DNA of 64,000 nucleotides from Candidatus Methylomirabilis lanthanidiphila (GTDB lineage Bacteria; Methylomirabilota; Methylomirabilia; Methylomirabilales; Methylomirabilaceae): the NCBI GenBank assembly GCA_902196205.1, contig CABIKM010000022.1, positions 1-64,000 on the forward strand, in the 5' to 3' direction. Below, piece after piece: positions 17,612-23,557 of the stretch; within the stretch, counting starts at the first letter, position 1; each line of letters starts with the position of its first letter. The notes beneath the pieces are model-generated. The model saw nothing but the letters and a program-made list of their open reading frames with translations. It ran no database searches and was not told the DNA's origin. The position numbers and the translations under genes are program-made.

Positions 17612-17688
17612 TGCTGTTCTCCTCTCTTGCTGTGCACGTGGGTCTTGACTGACCCAGTCTTCGTAAATTTCCTCGGTAGCTCTATTTC

Positions 17689-17901
17689 TCAGTGATGCCG
17701 CGGGCGGAGTTGCCGGCGTATTTCTTCTCCGTCTTTTAGATGCAGGCGCAGCCCGGAGGATTCACGGTCGCGCGGTCTTGTGGCTACGACGATAGCACTC
17801 TGCAGACGTAAGAGTTCGCACACAAAGAGGTACGCGCCCGTCGGCGTGGCATGCCAACCGCTCTCGACTGCCTGCGGGTGAACACTACCGGTCCATGGCA
17901 T
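17689..17901 (-). CDS. Possible small hypothetical protein
   Basis: A 70-residue frame starts at ATG 17901 with GAGGTGA four bases upstream and lies in the same direction as the membrane protein gene at 16997. It has a short hydrophobic stretch (GAYLFVCELLRLQSAIVVA) and a basic C-terminus. I recognise no family, and chance coding is possible in this GC-rich spacer. Confidence 0.3.
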   Translation of the reverse strand: MPWTGSVHPQAVESGWHATPTGAYLFVCELLRLQSAIVVATRPRDRESSGLRLHLKDGEEIRRQLRPRHH

Positions 17902-17933
17902 TGTCACCTCTGTCCTTGGGATAAACGAATGGT

Positions 17934-17962
17934 TTGACACAGGACTTCACGTGGTGTACTCT
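17934..17962 (+). promoter_or_regulatory. Candidate promoter of the mercury operon
   Basis: TTGACA at 17934-17939 and TACTCT at 17957-17962 are separated by 17 bases. The -35 is perfect and the -10 moderate. It is the only good promoter in the gap before the ArsR-type gene, and the dyad at 17962-17983 begins at its -10. Confidence 0.55.
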
Positions 17963-17983
17963 ATATACGCTGATTCGTATATA
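17962..17983 (+). promoter_or_regulatory. Candidate ArsR-type operator
   Basis: A perfect inverted repeat, TATATACG-N6-CGTATATA, overlaps the -10/start region of the candidate promoter, 30 bases before the regulator's GTG. ArsR-family repressors bind AT-rich dyads of this size at this place, so autoregulation of the operon is the natural reading. Confidence 0.65.
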
Positions 17984-18012
17984 TGGATATAACATTATTC
18001 AAAGGAGGGGGC

Positions 18013-18393
18013 GTGAGTGCGCTGCGGAAGTTGGTGCCTGAGCGAGAATTTGCCGTGCTGGAACTGTCGGCGAAGTTTTTTCGGGGCTTGGGGGACCCGA
18101 CTCGACTGAAGATCCTGGACATCCTCCTTGACGGTGACAAAAGCGTCTCCGACCTCGTTCGTTTACTTGGCATCCAACAAGGTCGCGTGTCCAACCACCT
18201 CGCCTGCCTCAAATGGTGTGGCTATGTCACGACCACCACCAAGGGGCGGTACACGGTGTACTGCATCGCTGACAAGCGGGTGAAGCAAATCCTTCGGCTT
18301 TCGCGAGAGATGGTCGCCAAGAACGCCGAGCATCTCTGGGCCTGTACGCGCATCGCGGAAACCCAGAAACCACTGGCCACCACGGGTAAGTAA
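18013..18393 (+). CDS. ArsR-family transcriptional regulator of the mercury operon
   Basis: A winged helix-turn-helix protein: FRGLGDPTRLKILDILLDG, recognition helix QQGRVSNHLACLKWCGYV, and wing TTKGRYTVYCIAD. The cysteines C in HLACLKWCG and the later YC and AC are candidate metal ligands. I choose GTG at 18013 because AGGAGG precedes it by five bases. An upstream ATG at 17983 lies in the operator dyad. The gene ends two bases before merB, so it is the first gene of the operon, taking the place of the usual MerR. Confidence 0.88.
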   Translation: MSALRKLVPEREFAVLELSAKFFRGLGDPTRLKILDILLDGDKSVSDLVRLLGIQQGRVSNHLACLKWCGYVTTTTKGRYTVYCIADKRVKQILRLSREMVAKNAEHLWACTRIAETQKPLATTGK

Positions 18394-18395
18394 CA

Positions 18396-19013
18396 ATGTG
18401 GGGACAATTAACTGCAAATGAACGCCGTGCCCGGAAGGCGCTTCTGGATCTGATACTCACGACTGGTCGGGGTCCCAGTCTGAAGGCGCTCGCCTCACGC
18501 CTTGAGGTGTCCGAATCCGAGGCGGCCGAGCTTCTTTCTGCCCTTGAGCGGAAAGGATGCCTGGTTCGAGGCCAGCGTTCCAACATGATCAAGGCCGCCT
18601 ATCCGCTTTCGACCCGCCCAACTCAGCATTGCGTGGCACTGAATGGCACGGACCAGCAGTGCTACGCCCTGTGCGCCATTGACGCGCTGGGTGTCGCTCC
18701 GCTATTCGGCGTACCCGTCACGGTGAGCACAGCTTGCCAACAGTGTGGAAGGCCCATCAGTATCGTTCTGCGCCCTGGGGGGATCGTTTCTTGTGACCCA
18801 TCGACCACGGCGGTCTATGACAGCCTTCCCCAGCCGCTGACCAGGCGGTCGGTCGAGCTCAATCTCGCCAAGGTCCACTGACCATCAACCAACTTCTTCT
18901 GTACTGAAGAAGATGCGTATGAGTGGGGCAGGAAATATGGAAAGCTGGAGGGCAATGTCCTTTCAATGAGGGAGGCCTGGTTGAGGGCTCTTGAGATCTT
19001 TGGGCAATTCTAA
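18396..19013 (+). CDS. merB: Organomercurial lyase MerB with selenocysteine at the catalytic position (UGA at 18879-18881)
   Basis: MerB cleaves the carbon-mercury bond of organomercurials and releases Hg(II). The N-terminal third is a winged-helix-like domain. The core has AAYPLSTRPTQH, Cys93 and Asp96 in YALCAIDALGV (matching C96/D99 of the R831b enzyme) and VSTACQQCGRPI. At codon 162 the frame meets TGA and then continues for 43 codons (NFFCTEEDAYEW..., GKLEGNVLSMREAW) with the typical MerB C-terminus to TAA at 19011. Counting back from the conserved FF, the TGA aligns with catalytic Cys159. A seven-base-pair hairpin follows at SECIS distance. With Sec the protein has 205 residues, close to the usual 212. 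The alternative, a nonsense mutation, would remove an essential residue. Confidence 0.85.
18893..18912 (+). promoter_or_regulatory. Candidate SECIS hairpin for merB Sec162
   Basis: CTTCTTC and GAAGAAG pair perfectly (seven base pairs) around the loop TGTACT. The loop begins 19 bases after the TGA and has G at its second position, as described for bacterial SECIS elements. Confidence 0.7.
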
Positions 19014-19109
19014 GACAGGGGAGAGAGGAAGTGATGCCGGAGCCCTCTATCTGGGCCTGAAATGGCTTGGAAAGGAGAAGGTAAATGAAACCTAAGGAGG
19101 TGCTCTAAT

Positions 19110-19387
19110 ATGAAGTGTTGCGAGACCAACAAGGGGAAGGTCACCCAAGAAGAAAGGCGGACGAAGCTCTCGGGGTTGGCGGGGCTCGGCATTGTTGGGA
19201 CCATTCTGACCTGCGTGGCCTGCTTTACCCCGCTAGCGGTTACCCTGCTCGGGGTGATCGGGCTGGCGGATGGGCCGGGTATCTTGACTACGCGCTCTTC
19301 CCAGTCCTGGCCGTGTGTGTCGGGCTGGTGCTGCTCGGACTTGCCCGCCGCAGATCAGATGATGGCAAGCTGAAAGGAGAAGGCTGA
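19110..19387 (+). CDS. merF: Mercury transporter MerF-like, needs a -1 frameshift
   Basis: MerF is a small two-helix inner-membrane Hg(II) importer. A perfect AAGGAGG precedes ATG 19110. The first frame gives MKCCETNKGK, the helix with TCVACFTPLAVTLLGVIG and ADGPG. At about 19277 the meaningful reading moves back one base and continues YLDYALFPVLAVCVGLVLL to TGA 19385. This is the complete MerF plan, including the TC/AC cysteines of helix 1. The break lies in a GGGCCGGG run, so one missing G in the assembly, a true mutation or ribosomal slippage are all possible. The stop overlaps the next start (TGATG). Confidence 0.75.
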
Positions 19388-19623
19388 TGGCCAAAGAGCT
19401 CATCGTGTACAGTCAACCGGGGTGAGGGGCATGCCACCAGGAGAAAGAGTTTCTTTCTCAAAAGGCAGTTGCGTTCATCGATAAGAACATCCAGGAGGAC
19501 CACACGGCGCTGGAGGAGCTTCTAAAACTCGGCTACCGGGCCACACCCGTGACGGTGATCGACGGCGAAGTCGTTGTCGGTTTCGACCGCGGGAAGCTCG
19601 AACGGCTGCTCGGGTTGAGTTAA
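19387..19623 (+). CDS. Glutaredoxin-like selenoprotein, UxxC (UGA at 19423-19425)
   Basis: The 78-residue product opens with [21 protein letters not shown], where U is an in-frame TGA at codon 13. The glutaredoxin/NrdH redox motif CxxC is thus UxxC with Cys16. The cis-proline motif TPVTVI and [13 protein letters not shown] complete the thioredoxin fold. The frame is clean up to TAA 19621. The start overlaps the merF stop, so translation is coupled. A hairpin of SECIS geometry follows. A selenol at this site would have very high affinity for Hg(II), or could serve in reduction of Se-Hg-S adducts. The cellular role is inferred from the operon. Confidence 0.85.
19441..19459 (+). promoter_or_regulatory. 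Candidate SECIS hairpin for glutaredoxin Sec13
   Basis: GAGAAAG and CTTTCTC form seven base pairs around the loop AGTTT. The loop begins 23 bases after the TGA and has G at its second position. Confidence 0.65.
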
Positions 19624-19652
19624 GGCCATTGCGGTACGGTCTCGGAGGTGGA

Positions 19653-19937
19653 ATGGTCAAGGTCCATTGCAGTGGGTGCGGGCAGGAGATCGAGCTACCG
19701 ATGGAGACGCGCTCAGGCGACATCATAGCCTGCCCCAACTGAGCGGGTCTCTCGCTCCGGGTGGGCGAGGAGGAGGGCAACTGGTCAGCCGTGGTCCTCA
19801 AGACCGCAAGCTGCGCCGTGGGTGACGAGGTCGTCATCCTCCCAGATGACGTCAAACCCGGTAACCTCGTTGAGTGCCATGGTATCCAGCAACGGGTCAC
19901 CTATGAATACGGCGCATACGCGCTCGAGAAGGTGTGA
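19653..19937 (+). CDS. Zinc-ribbon-like selenoprotein, CPNU (UGA at 19740-19742)
   Basis: GGAGGTGGA directly precedes ATG 19653. The product begins MVKVHCSGCGQEIELP and continues to IIACPN-U-AGLSLRV, with TGA at codon 30 where a CPNC knuckle would be expected (CxxC...CxxU). A second part has KTASCAVGDEVVILPDD, NLVECHG and YEYGAYALEKV. Total length is 94 residues with no other stop. Replacing one of four metal ligands by Sec is unusual and suggests a mercury chaperone or sensor and not a structural zinc site. The exact function is unknown to me. The following gene begins 12 bases later. Confidence 0.75.
19751..19769 (+). promoter_or_regulatory. Candidate SECIS hairpin for zinc-ribbon Sec30
   Basis: CTCGCTC pairs with GGGCGAG (seven pairs, one G-U) around the loop CGGGT. 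The loop starts 16 bases after the TGA and carries G at its second position. Confidence 0.6.
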
Positions 19938-19949
19938 GGGGCCAAGTAC

Positions 19950-20381
19950 ATGAGTGTATCAGATGTGAAGCCCGGATTCTTGGGTGTCGTGGCGGCAGGC
20001 GTTTCGTCTTTGTGCTGCCTCCTGCCGCTCATGGTCATTGTTTTAGGGCTCGGTAGCGGCGCATTCATGATGACCACTATGCAGTACCGGGCGATCTTCA
20101 TCCCGGCGGGGATCGTCGGGGTGGCCATCGGTTGGCTCCTATATCTTCGCGAGCGCAAACGCTGCAGTTCCCTTGCTTGCCGGGTGGTGGGTGGAACACT
20201 GAACCTCTCCCTCCTCCTGCTCGCGACGGTCCTGGTTGCTGCGGCGGTCGCCCTCGACCAATTCCCCAACGTCACAGCCGACCTGCTGATGCGCGCCACA
20301 TCCGGCACCTCGGATACGGCGCCGGCGTCTGCTTCCACAGCCGATCACTCGGCCATGGGACACGAAGGAGACATGAAATGA
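19950..20381 (+). CDS. merT: MerT-like mercuric ion transporter
   Basis: Three hydrophobic helices, an adjacent cysteine pair in the first (GVSSLCCLLPLMVIVLGLGSG) and a second cysteine pair in the cytoplasmic loop (RKRCSSLACR) reproduce the MerT plan, in which Hg(II) passes from helix-1 cysteines to the loop cysteines. The C-terminus is extended and ends in a His/Met-rich tail (DHSAMGHEGDMK) that may bind metal. Cysteines are standard here, with no UGA. The end overlaps the start of the MerP-like gene by four bases. Confidence 0.78.
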   Translation: MSVSDVKPGFLGVVAAGVSSLCCLLPLMVIVLGLGSGAFMMTTMQYRAIFIPAGIVGVAIGWLLYLRERKRCSSLACRVVGGTLNLSLLLLATVLVAAAVALDQFPNVTADLLMRATSGTSDTAPASASTADHSAMGHEGDMK

Positions 20382-20686
20382 GGGCAAGGCTTCAGTGGGA
20401 TCGCCGCACCTTCCTTACATGGGGAATAGGCGCATCGCTCCTCCTGGCTTTCAGGCAAACCGCCGCCTCACGCACCGCTGTTGCTTTTCTGCAGATTGAC
20501 GGCATGACGTGAGGAACCTGACCCCTTGTGGTCAAGAAGGCCCTGGAGGGGCTGACGGCCGTCAAGAGCGCCGAGGTGAGTTTCAAGGAGAAACTCGCCC
20601 GCGTAACCTACGAGATGGGCGTCGTGACGATCGAGCAGATGATCGAGGCCGTGAAGGGTGTGGGGTTTCGCGCCACGCCCCAATGA
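20378..20686 (+). CDS. merP: MerP-like periplasmic heavy-metal-binding diselenide protein, UxxU (UGA at 20510-20512 and 20519-20521)
   Basis: The 102-residue product begins with a twin-arginine-like signal (WDRRTFLTW, hydrophobic ASLLLAF, cleavage near TAAS) followed by one HMA domain: AFLQIDGMT-U-GT-U-PLVVKKALEGL, VKSAEVSFKEKLARVTYE, TIEQMIEAVKGVGF. Both cysteines of the canonical GMTCxxC site are TGA (codons 45 and 48). Both hydrophobic and glycine landmarks of HMA domains are intact up to the TGA stop at 20684. Two successive small hairpins follow. Export of a Sec protein by the Tat route would fit cofactor-like handling, but it could also be a Sec-pathway signal. Confidence 0.82.
20525..20536 (+). 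promoter_or_regulatory. Candidate SECIS hairpin for merP Sec45
   Basis: CTTG and CAAG pair around TGGT, with the loop starting 17 bases after the first TGA and G at the second position. A competing pairing is TGACC with GGTCA (20519-20534). The stem is short, so support is weaker than for the other genes. Confidence 0.45.
20539..20553 (+). promoter_or_regulatory. Candidate SECIS hairpin for merP Sec48
   Basis: GGCCC and GGGCT pair around TGGAG, with the loop starting 23 bases after the second TGA and G at the second position. Confidence 0.45.
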
Positions 20687-20699
20687 AAAGGAGGAAATA

Positions 20700-21209
20700 A
20701 TGGCTCCGACAGCAAAGCTTCCGCTCCTGCCGACCACCGTGGTCGGCTCGTATTCGGTCCCGGACTGGTATCCGGTGTTGCAAGAGGGGGTGCAACGCGG
20801 CGCGTTGGCTCCCTCGGCCTTTGGTGATGCGAAGGAGGTCGCCGCCCTGGGCGCCATCAAGGATCAAGAGACGGCTGACATCGACCTCATCAGCGACGGG
20901 GAGCTGTTCCGTCGCGACAACAACCGCTTCGGCCCTCCCAATGCGATGATTAACTACTTCTCGGCGAGAATCCCGGGTTTTTCGTCTGAGCTTCGGGACC
21001 GAAGCGGCATTACGCCCCTAGACCCCTCGGCGTCGCTACCGGCGCCAGTGGCGACAGGGCCGCTCCGCCCAGCGCCGCTGGGTCTGGTCGAGGAGCTGCG
21101 ATTCCTCCGCCGGTACAGCTTCGGCCCGGTCAAGATCGCCATGACCGAGCCCCACATGTTTGCCAGGATCGTGTGGGATGAGCAGTACGGCAGCCGGCGG
21201 GTAAACTGA
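20700..21209 (+). pseudogene. MetE-like methyltransferase, 5' fragment
   Basis: AAAGGAGG precedes ATG 20700. The product matches the N-terminal half of short cobalamin-independent methionine synthase II-like proteins: LLPTTVVGSYSVPDWYPVL, DLISDGELFRRDN and FGPVKIAMTEPHMFARIVWDEQYGSRR. Similarity ends at about 21195, where a decayed transaldolase fragment on the other strand begins, so only about 168 of an expected 370 residues remain. The gene follows merP by 13 bases and was probably the last gene of the operon before a deletion. The catalytic zinc-binding C-terminal part is missing. Confidence 0.7.
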
Positions 21210-21385
21210 GCGGCTTGCTAGACCCGTAACCGCTCGTCGATGCGGACCCGGTGGACCCCAAGGTTCAAGCGCTCTGGCCAACGCCACCTCTGCCCCTTCT
21301 AATCCCTCCTCAAGGCTGGCTCGGACCCGCCCATAGTGGCGGAAGGCGCTGAGGGTTGCAGGGGGCATGGTGTTGACCGTGTCTT
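21200..21385 (-). pseudogene. Transaldolase C-terminal fragment
   Basis: Minus-strand reading gives DTVNTMPPATLSAFRHYGRV and SLEEGLEGAEVALAR, which align with DTVNTMPPATLDAFRDHGQL and SLTEGQLKAAAALDR in the intact transaldolase at 33274-34386. A frameshift follows and similarity fades at about 21200, next to the truncated metE-like gene. The N-terminal three quarters are absent. It is fused without a gap to the glucokinase fragment. Confidence 0.75.
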
Positions 21386-21604
21386 GTCGGCGAAGGCGCG
21401 CAGGAAGGTGCCGTCTTGGAGCTTAGGTAGGATCTTTGGCGCGATCCCGCCCCCGATATAGAGACCCCGATCGCCAGCGCCTTCAACGCAAGATTGCCCG
21501 CCTCCGCCCCATAGATCGAGCAGAACAGATCGAGCGCTTGAGTGCCGAGCGGATGCGCCCCGGCAAGTCCAAGCTGAGACCGCTACGCTTGGGTCGCCCT
21601 CCAC
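21386..21604 (-). pseudogene. Glucokinase C-terminal fragment
   Basis: Immediately after the pgl stop, three minus-strand frames in turn give VEGDPSVAVSA, TQALDLFCSIYGAEAGNLAL and LYIGGGIAPKILPKLQDGTF, which together form the C-terminal third of a bacterial glucokinase (Glk). At least two frameshifts and loss of the N-terminus, including the ATP site, make it inactive. It joins the transaldolase fragment at about 21386. Confidence 0.75.
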
Positions 21605-21610
21605 GATCCG

Positions 21611-22390
21611 TTATGGTGTCTTGCTGAGCTGGCCTGCGGCGGCCCGATCCACCAACCACAGCAGGTGGCCCTCCCTTGGCCGGATGAGCTGGGCCGGCAG
21701 CCGCTCGGGATCGGCCGGTCCTTCGAGCACCTCCCGCAAGACGGGTGCCTTGTCGGCCCCGGCCACGAGGAACAGGATCATCGCACCCCGGTTAAGAATC
21801 GGCGCGGTCAGCGTCAGGCGCACCGTCGCCCACTGCGGAACGGCGTTGGCCACGACCCAACGCCTCGTCTCTCGAAGCGCCTGGCTGTGCGGGAACAGCG
21901 AGGCGGTATGCCCGTCCGTCCCTAGCCCCAGCAGGATGAGGTCGAATGCAGGCGGCTTACCGGTTGGCTGCACGGCAAAGCGCCTGGCGATCTCAGCCTC
22001 ATATTCGCAGGCCGCGGCATCTAGGTCTGCACGCTCCGCCGGCATCCGGTATATCTGCTCAGGCGGTATCGGCACGTGACCGAGGAGCGTGGCCATGGCC
22101 ATAGCGAAGTTCGAATCCGTGTGATCCGGCGGCACCGTCCGCTCGTCTCCCCAGAAGACGTGCGTCTGCGGCCATGGCACACGAGTGCGATACGGCTCGG
22201 TGGTGAGGAGCGCGTAAAGGGGCTTTGGGGTCGAGCCGCCTGCAAGGGCAATGGTGAAGCGGCCGACTCGGGTCATCGCCTGTTGAGCGGCCACAACCAA
22301 TCGCTCGGCGGCCTCCCTGGCGAGCACAGCCTGATCCTCTCCCACGAGGACGCGACAGGCGCTATGACTGAGCGGTTGTACGATCCTCAC
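21611..22390 (-). CDS. pgl: 6-phosphogluconolactonase
   Basis: This enzyme hydrolyses 6-phosphogluconolactone in the oxidative pentose phosphate pathway. The family blocks are IALAGGSTPKPLYALL, VFWGDERTVPPDHTDSN, LILLGLGTDGHTASLFP and RLTLTAPILN. Length (259 residues) is normal. It lies 59 bases after gnd in the same direction, with the glk fragment right behind it. Confidence 0.92.
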   Translation of the reverse strand: MRIVQPLSHSACRVLVGEDQAVLAREAAERLVVAAQQAMTRVGRFTIALAGGSTPKPLYALLTTEPYRTRVPWPQTHVFWGDERTVPPDHTDSNFAMAMATLLGHVPIPPEQIYRMPAERADLDAAACEYEAEIARRFAVQPTGKPPAFDLILLGLGTDGHTASLFPHSQALRETRRWVVANAVPQWATVRLTLTAPILNRGAMILFLVAGADKAPVLREVLEGPADPERLPAQLIRPREGHLLWLVDRAAAGQLSKTP

Positions 22391-22449
22391 ATGTCGGCCA
22401 TCCGTCCTCCCTGGTCATCTCGTCCGCGTGGGGGTGGTTGCTGTTACCC

Positions 22450-23427
22450 TCATGAGGGATGTTCAAGGTGCCCACCGAACCTCTGCCGCATCGCCGATAG
22501 GAGCTTCTCAGCAAAGGTGTGCCCCTGGCGTGACCGGAAGCGCGCGTAGAGCGAGGCGGAAAGCACCTCGGCCGGCACGGCCTCTTCAATCGCGGCCATG
22601 ATGGTCCAGCGTCCTTCGCCTGAATCATGGACGAAACCGGTGTAGTTCGACAGCGTCGGGTCCTCCGCCAGCGCCATCGCCGTCAGGTCAAGCAGCCACG
22701 ACCCGATAACGCTGCCACGTCGCCATACCTCCGCAATGTCGGCAACGTTGAGGTCGTAGCGGTGGCCCTCATGAAGCGCCGTCGAGTCGGCATTGCGCAG
22801 GATATCGAAACCCTCCGCATAGGCCTGCATCAGGCCGTATTCGATCCCATTATGGATCATCTTCACGAAATGCCCGGCGCCCGGCGGACCGCAGTGCAGG
22901 TACCCCTCCTCGGCGGTGCTGATGCGCTGCTCGCGTCCAGGCATGCGCGGGATGTTGCCATGCCCCGGCGCGAGCGTTTTGAAGATCGGTTCCAGATGGC
23001 TGACCGCCCCTCGCTCCCCGCCAATCATCAAACAGTAGCCGCGCTCCACGCCCCAGATGCCGCCGCTCGTGCCGACGTCCACATAGTGAATGCCCCGCCC
23101 CTGCATCGCCGTCGCACGACGCACGTCATCTTTGTAGTAGGAGTTGCCGCCATCGATGATGATGTCGCCTGATCCCATCTGCCCTGCCAGCGCCATGACG
23201 GTCTGCTCCGTAGGGGGCCCTGCCGGCAGCATCACCCAGGCAGCTCGCGGTGTGCGTAGCGTGCTGACGAACTCCTCTAGCGATGCGGTGCCTGTTGCCC
23301 CTTCACCGGTCAACTGTCTTACGGGGTCTGGACTCAGGTCGAACACGACACACTGGTGCCCCCCTCGAAGTAAGCGGCGCACCATGCCGGCACCCATTCG
23401 TCCGAGCCCGATCATACCCAGTTGCAT
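22450..23427 (-). CDS. gnd: 6-phosphogluconate dehydrogenase (decarboxylating), short form
   Basis: The NADP-binding motif is [16 protein letters not shown] at the N-terminus. The substrate site includes [11 protein letters not shown], the catalytic lysine in [14 protein letters not shown] and HDSGEGRWT. At 325 residues it is the short GndA/YqeC type that often uses NAD. A fragment of a divergent paralogue lies at 32979-33230. It is likely transcribed with pgl. Confidence 0.93.
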   Translation of the reverse strand: MQLGMIGLGRMGAGMVRRLLRGGHQCVVFDLSPDPVRQLTGEGATGTASLEEFVSTLRTPRAAWVMLPAGPPTEQTVMALAGQMGSGDIIIDGGNSYYKDDVRRATAMQGRGIHYVDVGTSGGIWGVERGYCLMIGGERGAVSHLEPIFKTLAPGHGNIPRMPGREQRISTAEEGYLHCGPPGAGHFVKMIHNGIEYGLMQAYAEGFDILRNADSTALHEGHRYDLNVADIAEVWRRGSVIGSWLLDLTAMALAEDPTLSNYTGFVHDSGEGRWTIMAAIEEAVPAEVLSASLYARFRSRQGHTFAEKLLSAMRQRFGGHLEHPS

Positions 23428-23557
23428 CGTGTCTGCTCCTTCCTCACAACGCCATCTCCCCTCTCATTTCGTACAGTGACATCGTCTTCACCATAAGGCA
23501 AGATCGAGACTACAGCTATCAGCATTCCACATCGTGAATCCCCTCCACTCTTCTTGC

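Noticed and set aside
18879-20521. Reading the four UGA-containing mer genes as nonsense pseudogenes
   Set aside because: All five stops are UGA, all fall on functional Cys positions, frames are otherwise intact and hairpins follow each. Random decay would give mixed stops and frameshifts, as seen in the glk/tal/gnd remnants nearby.
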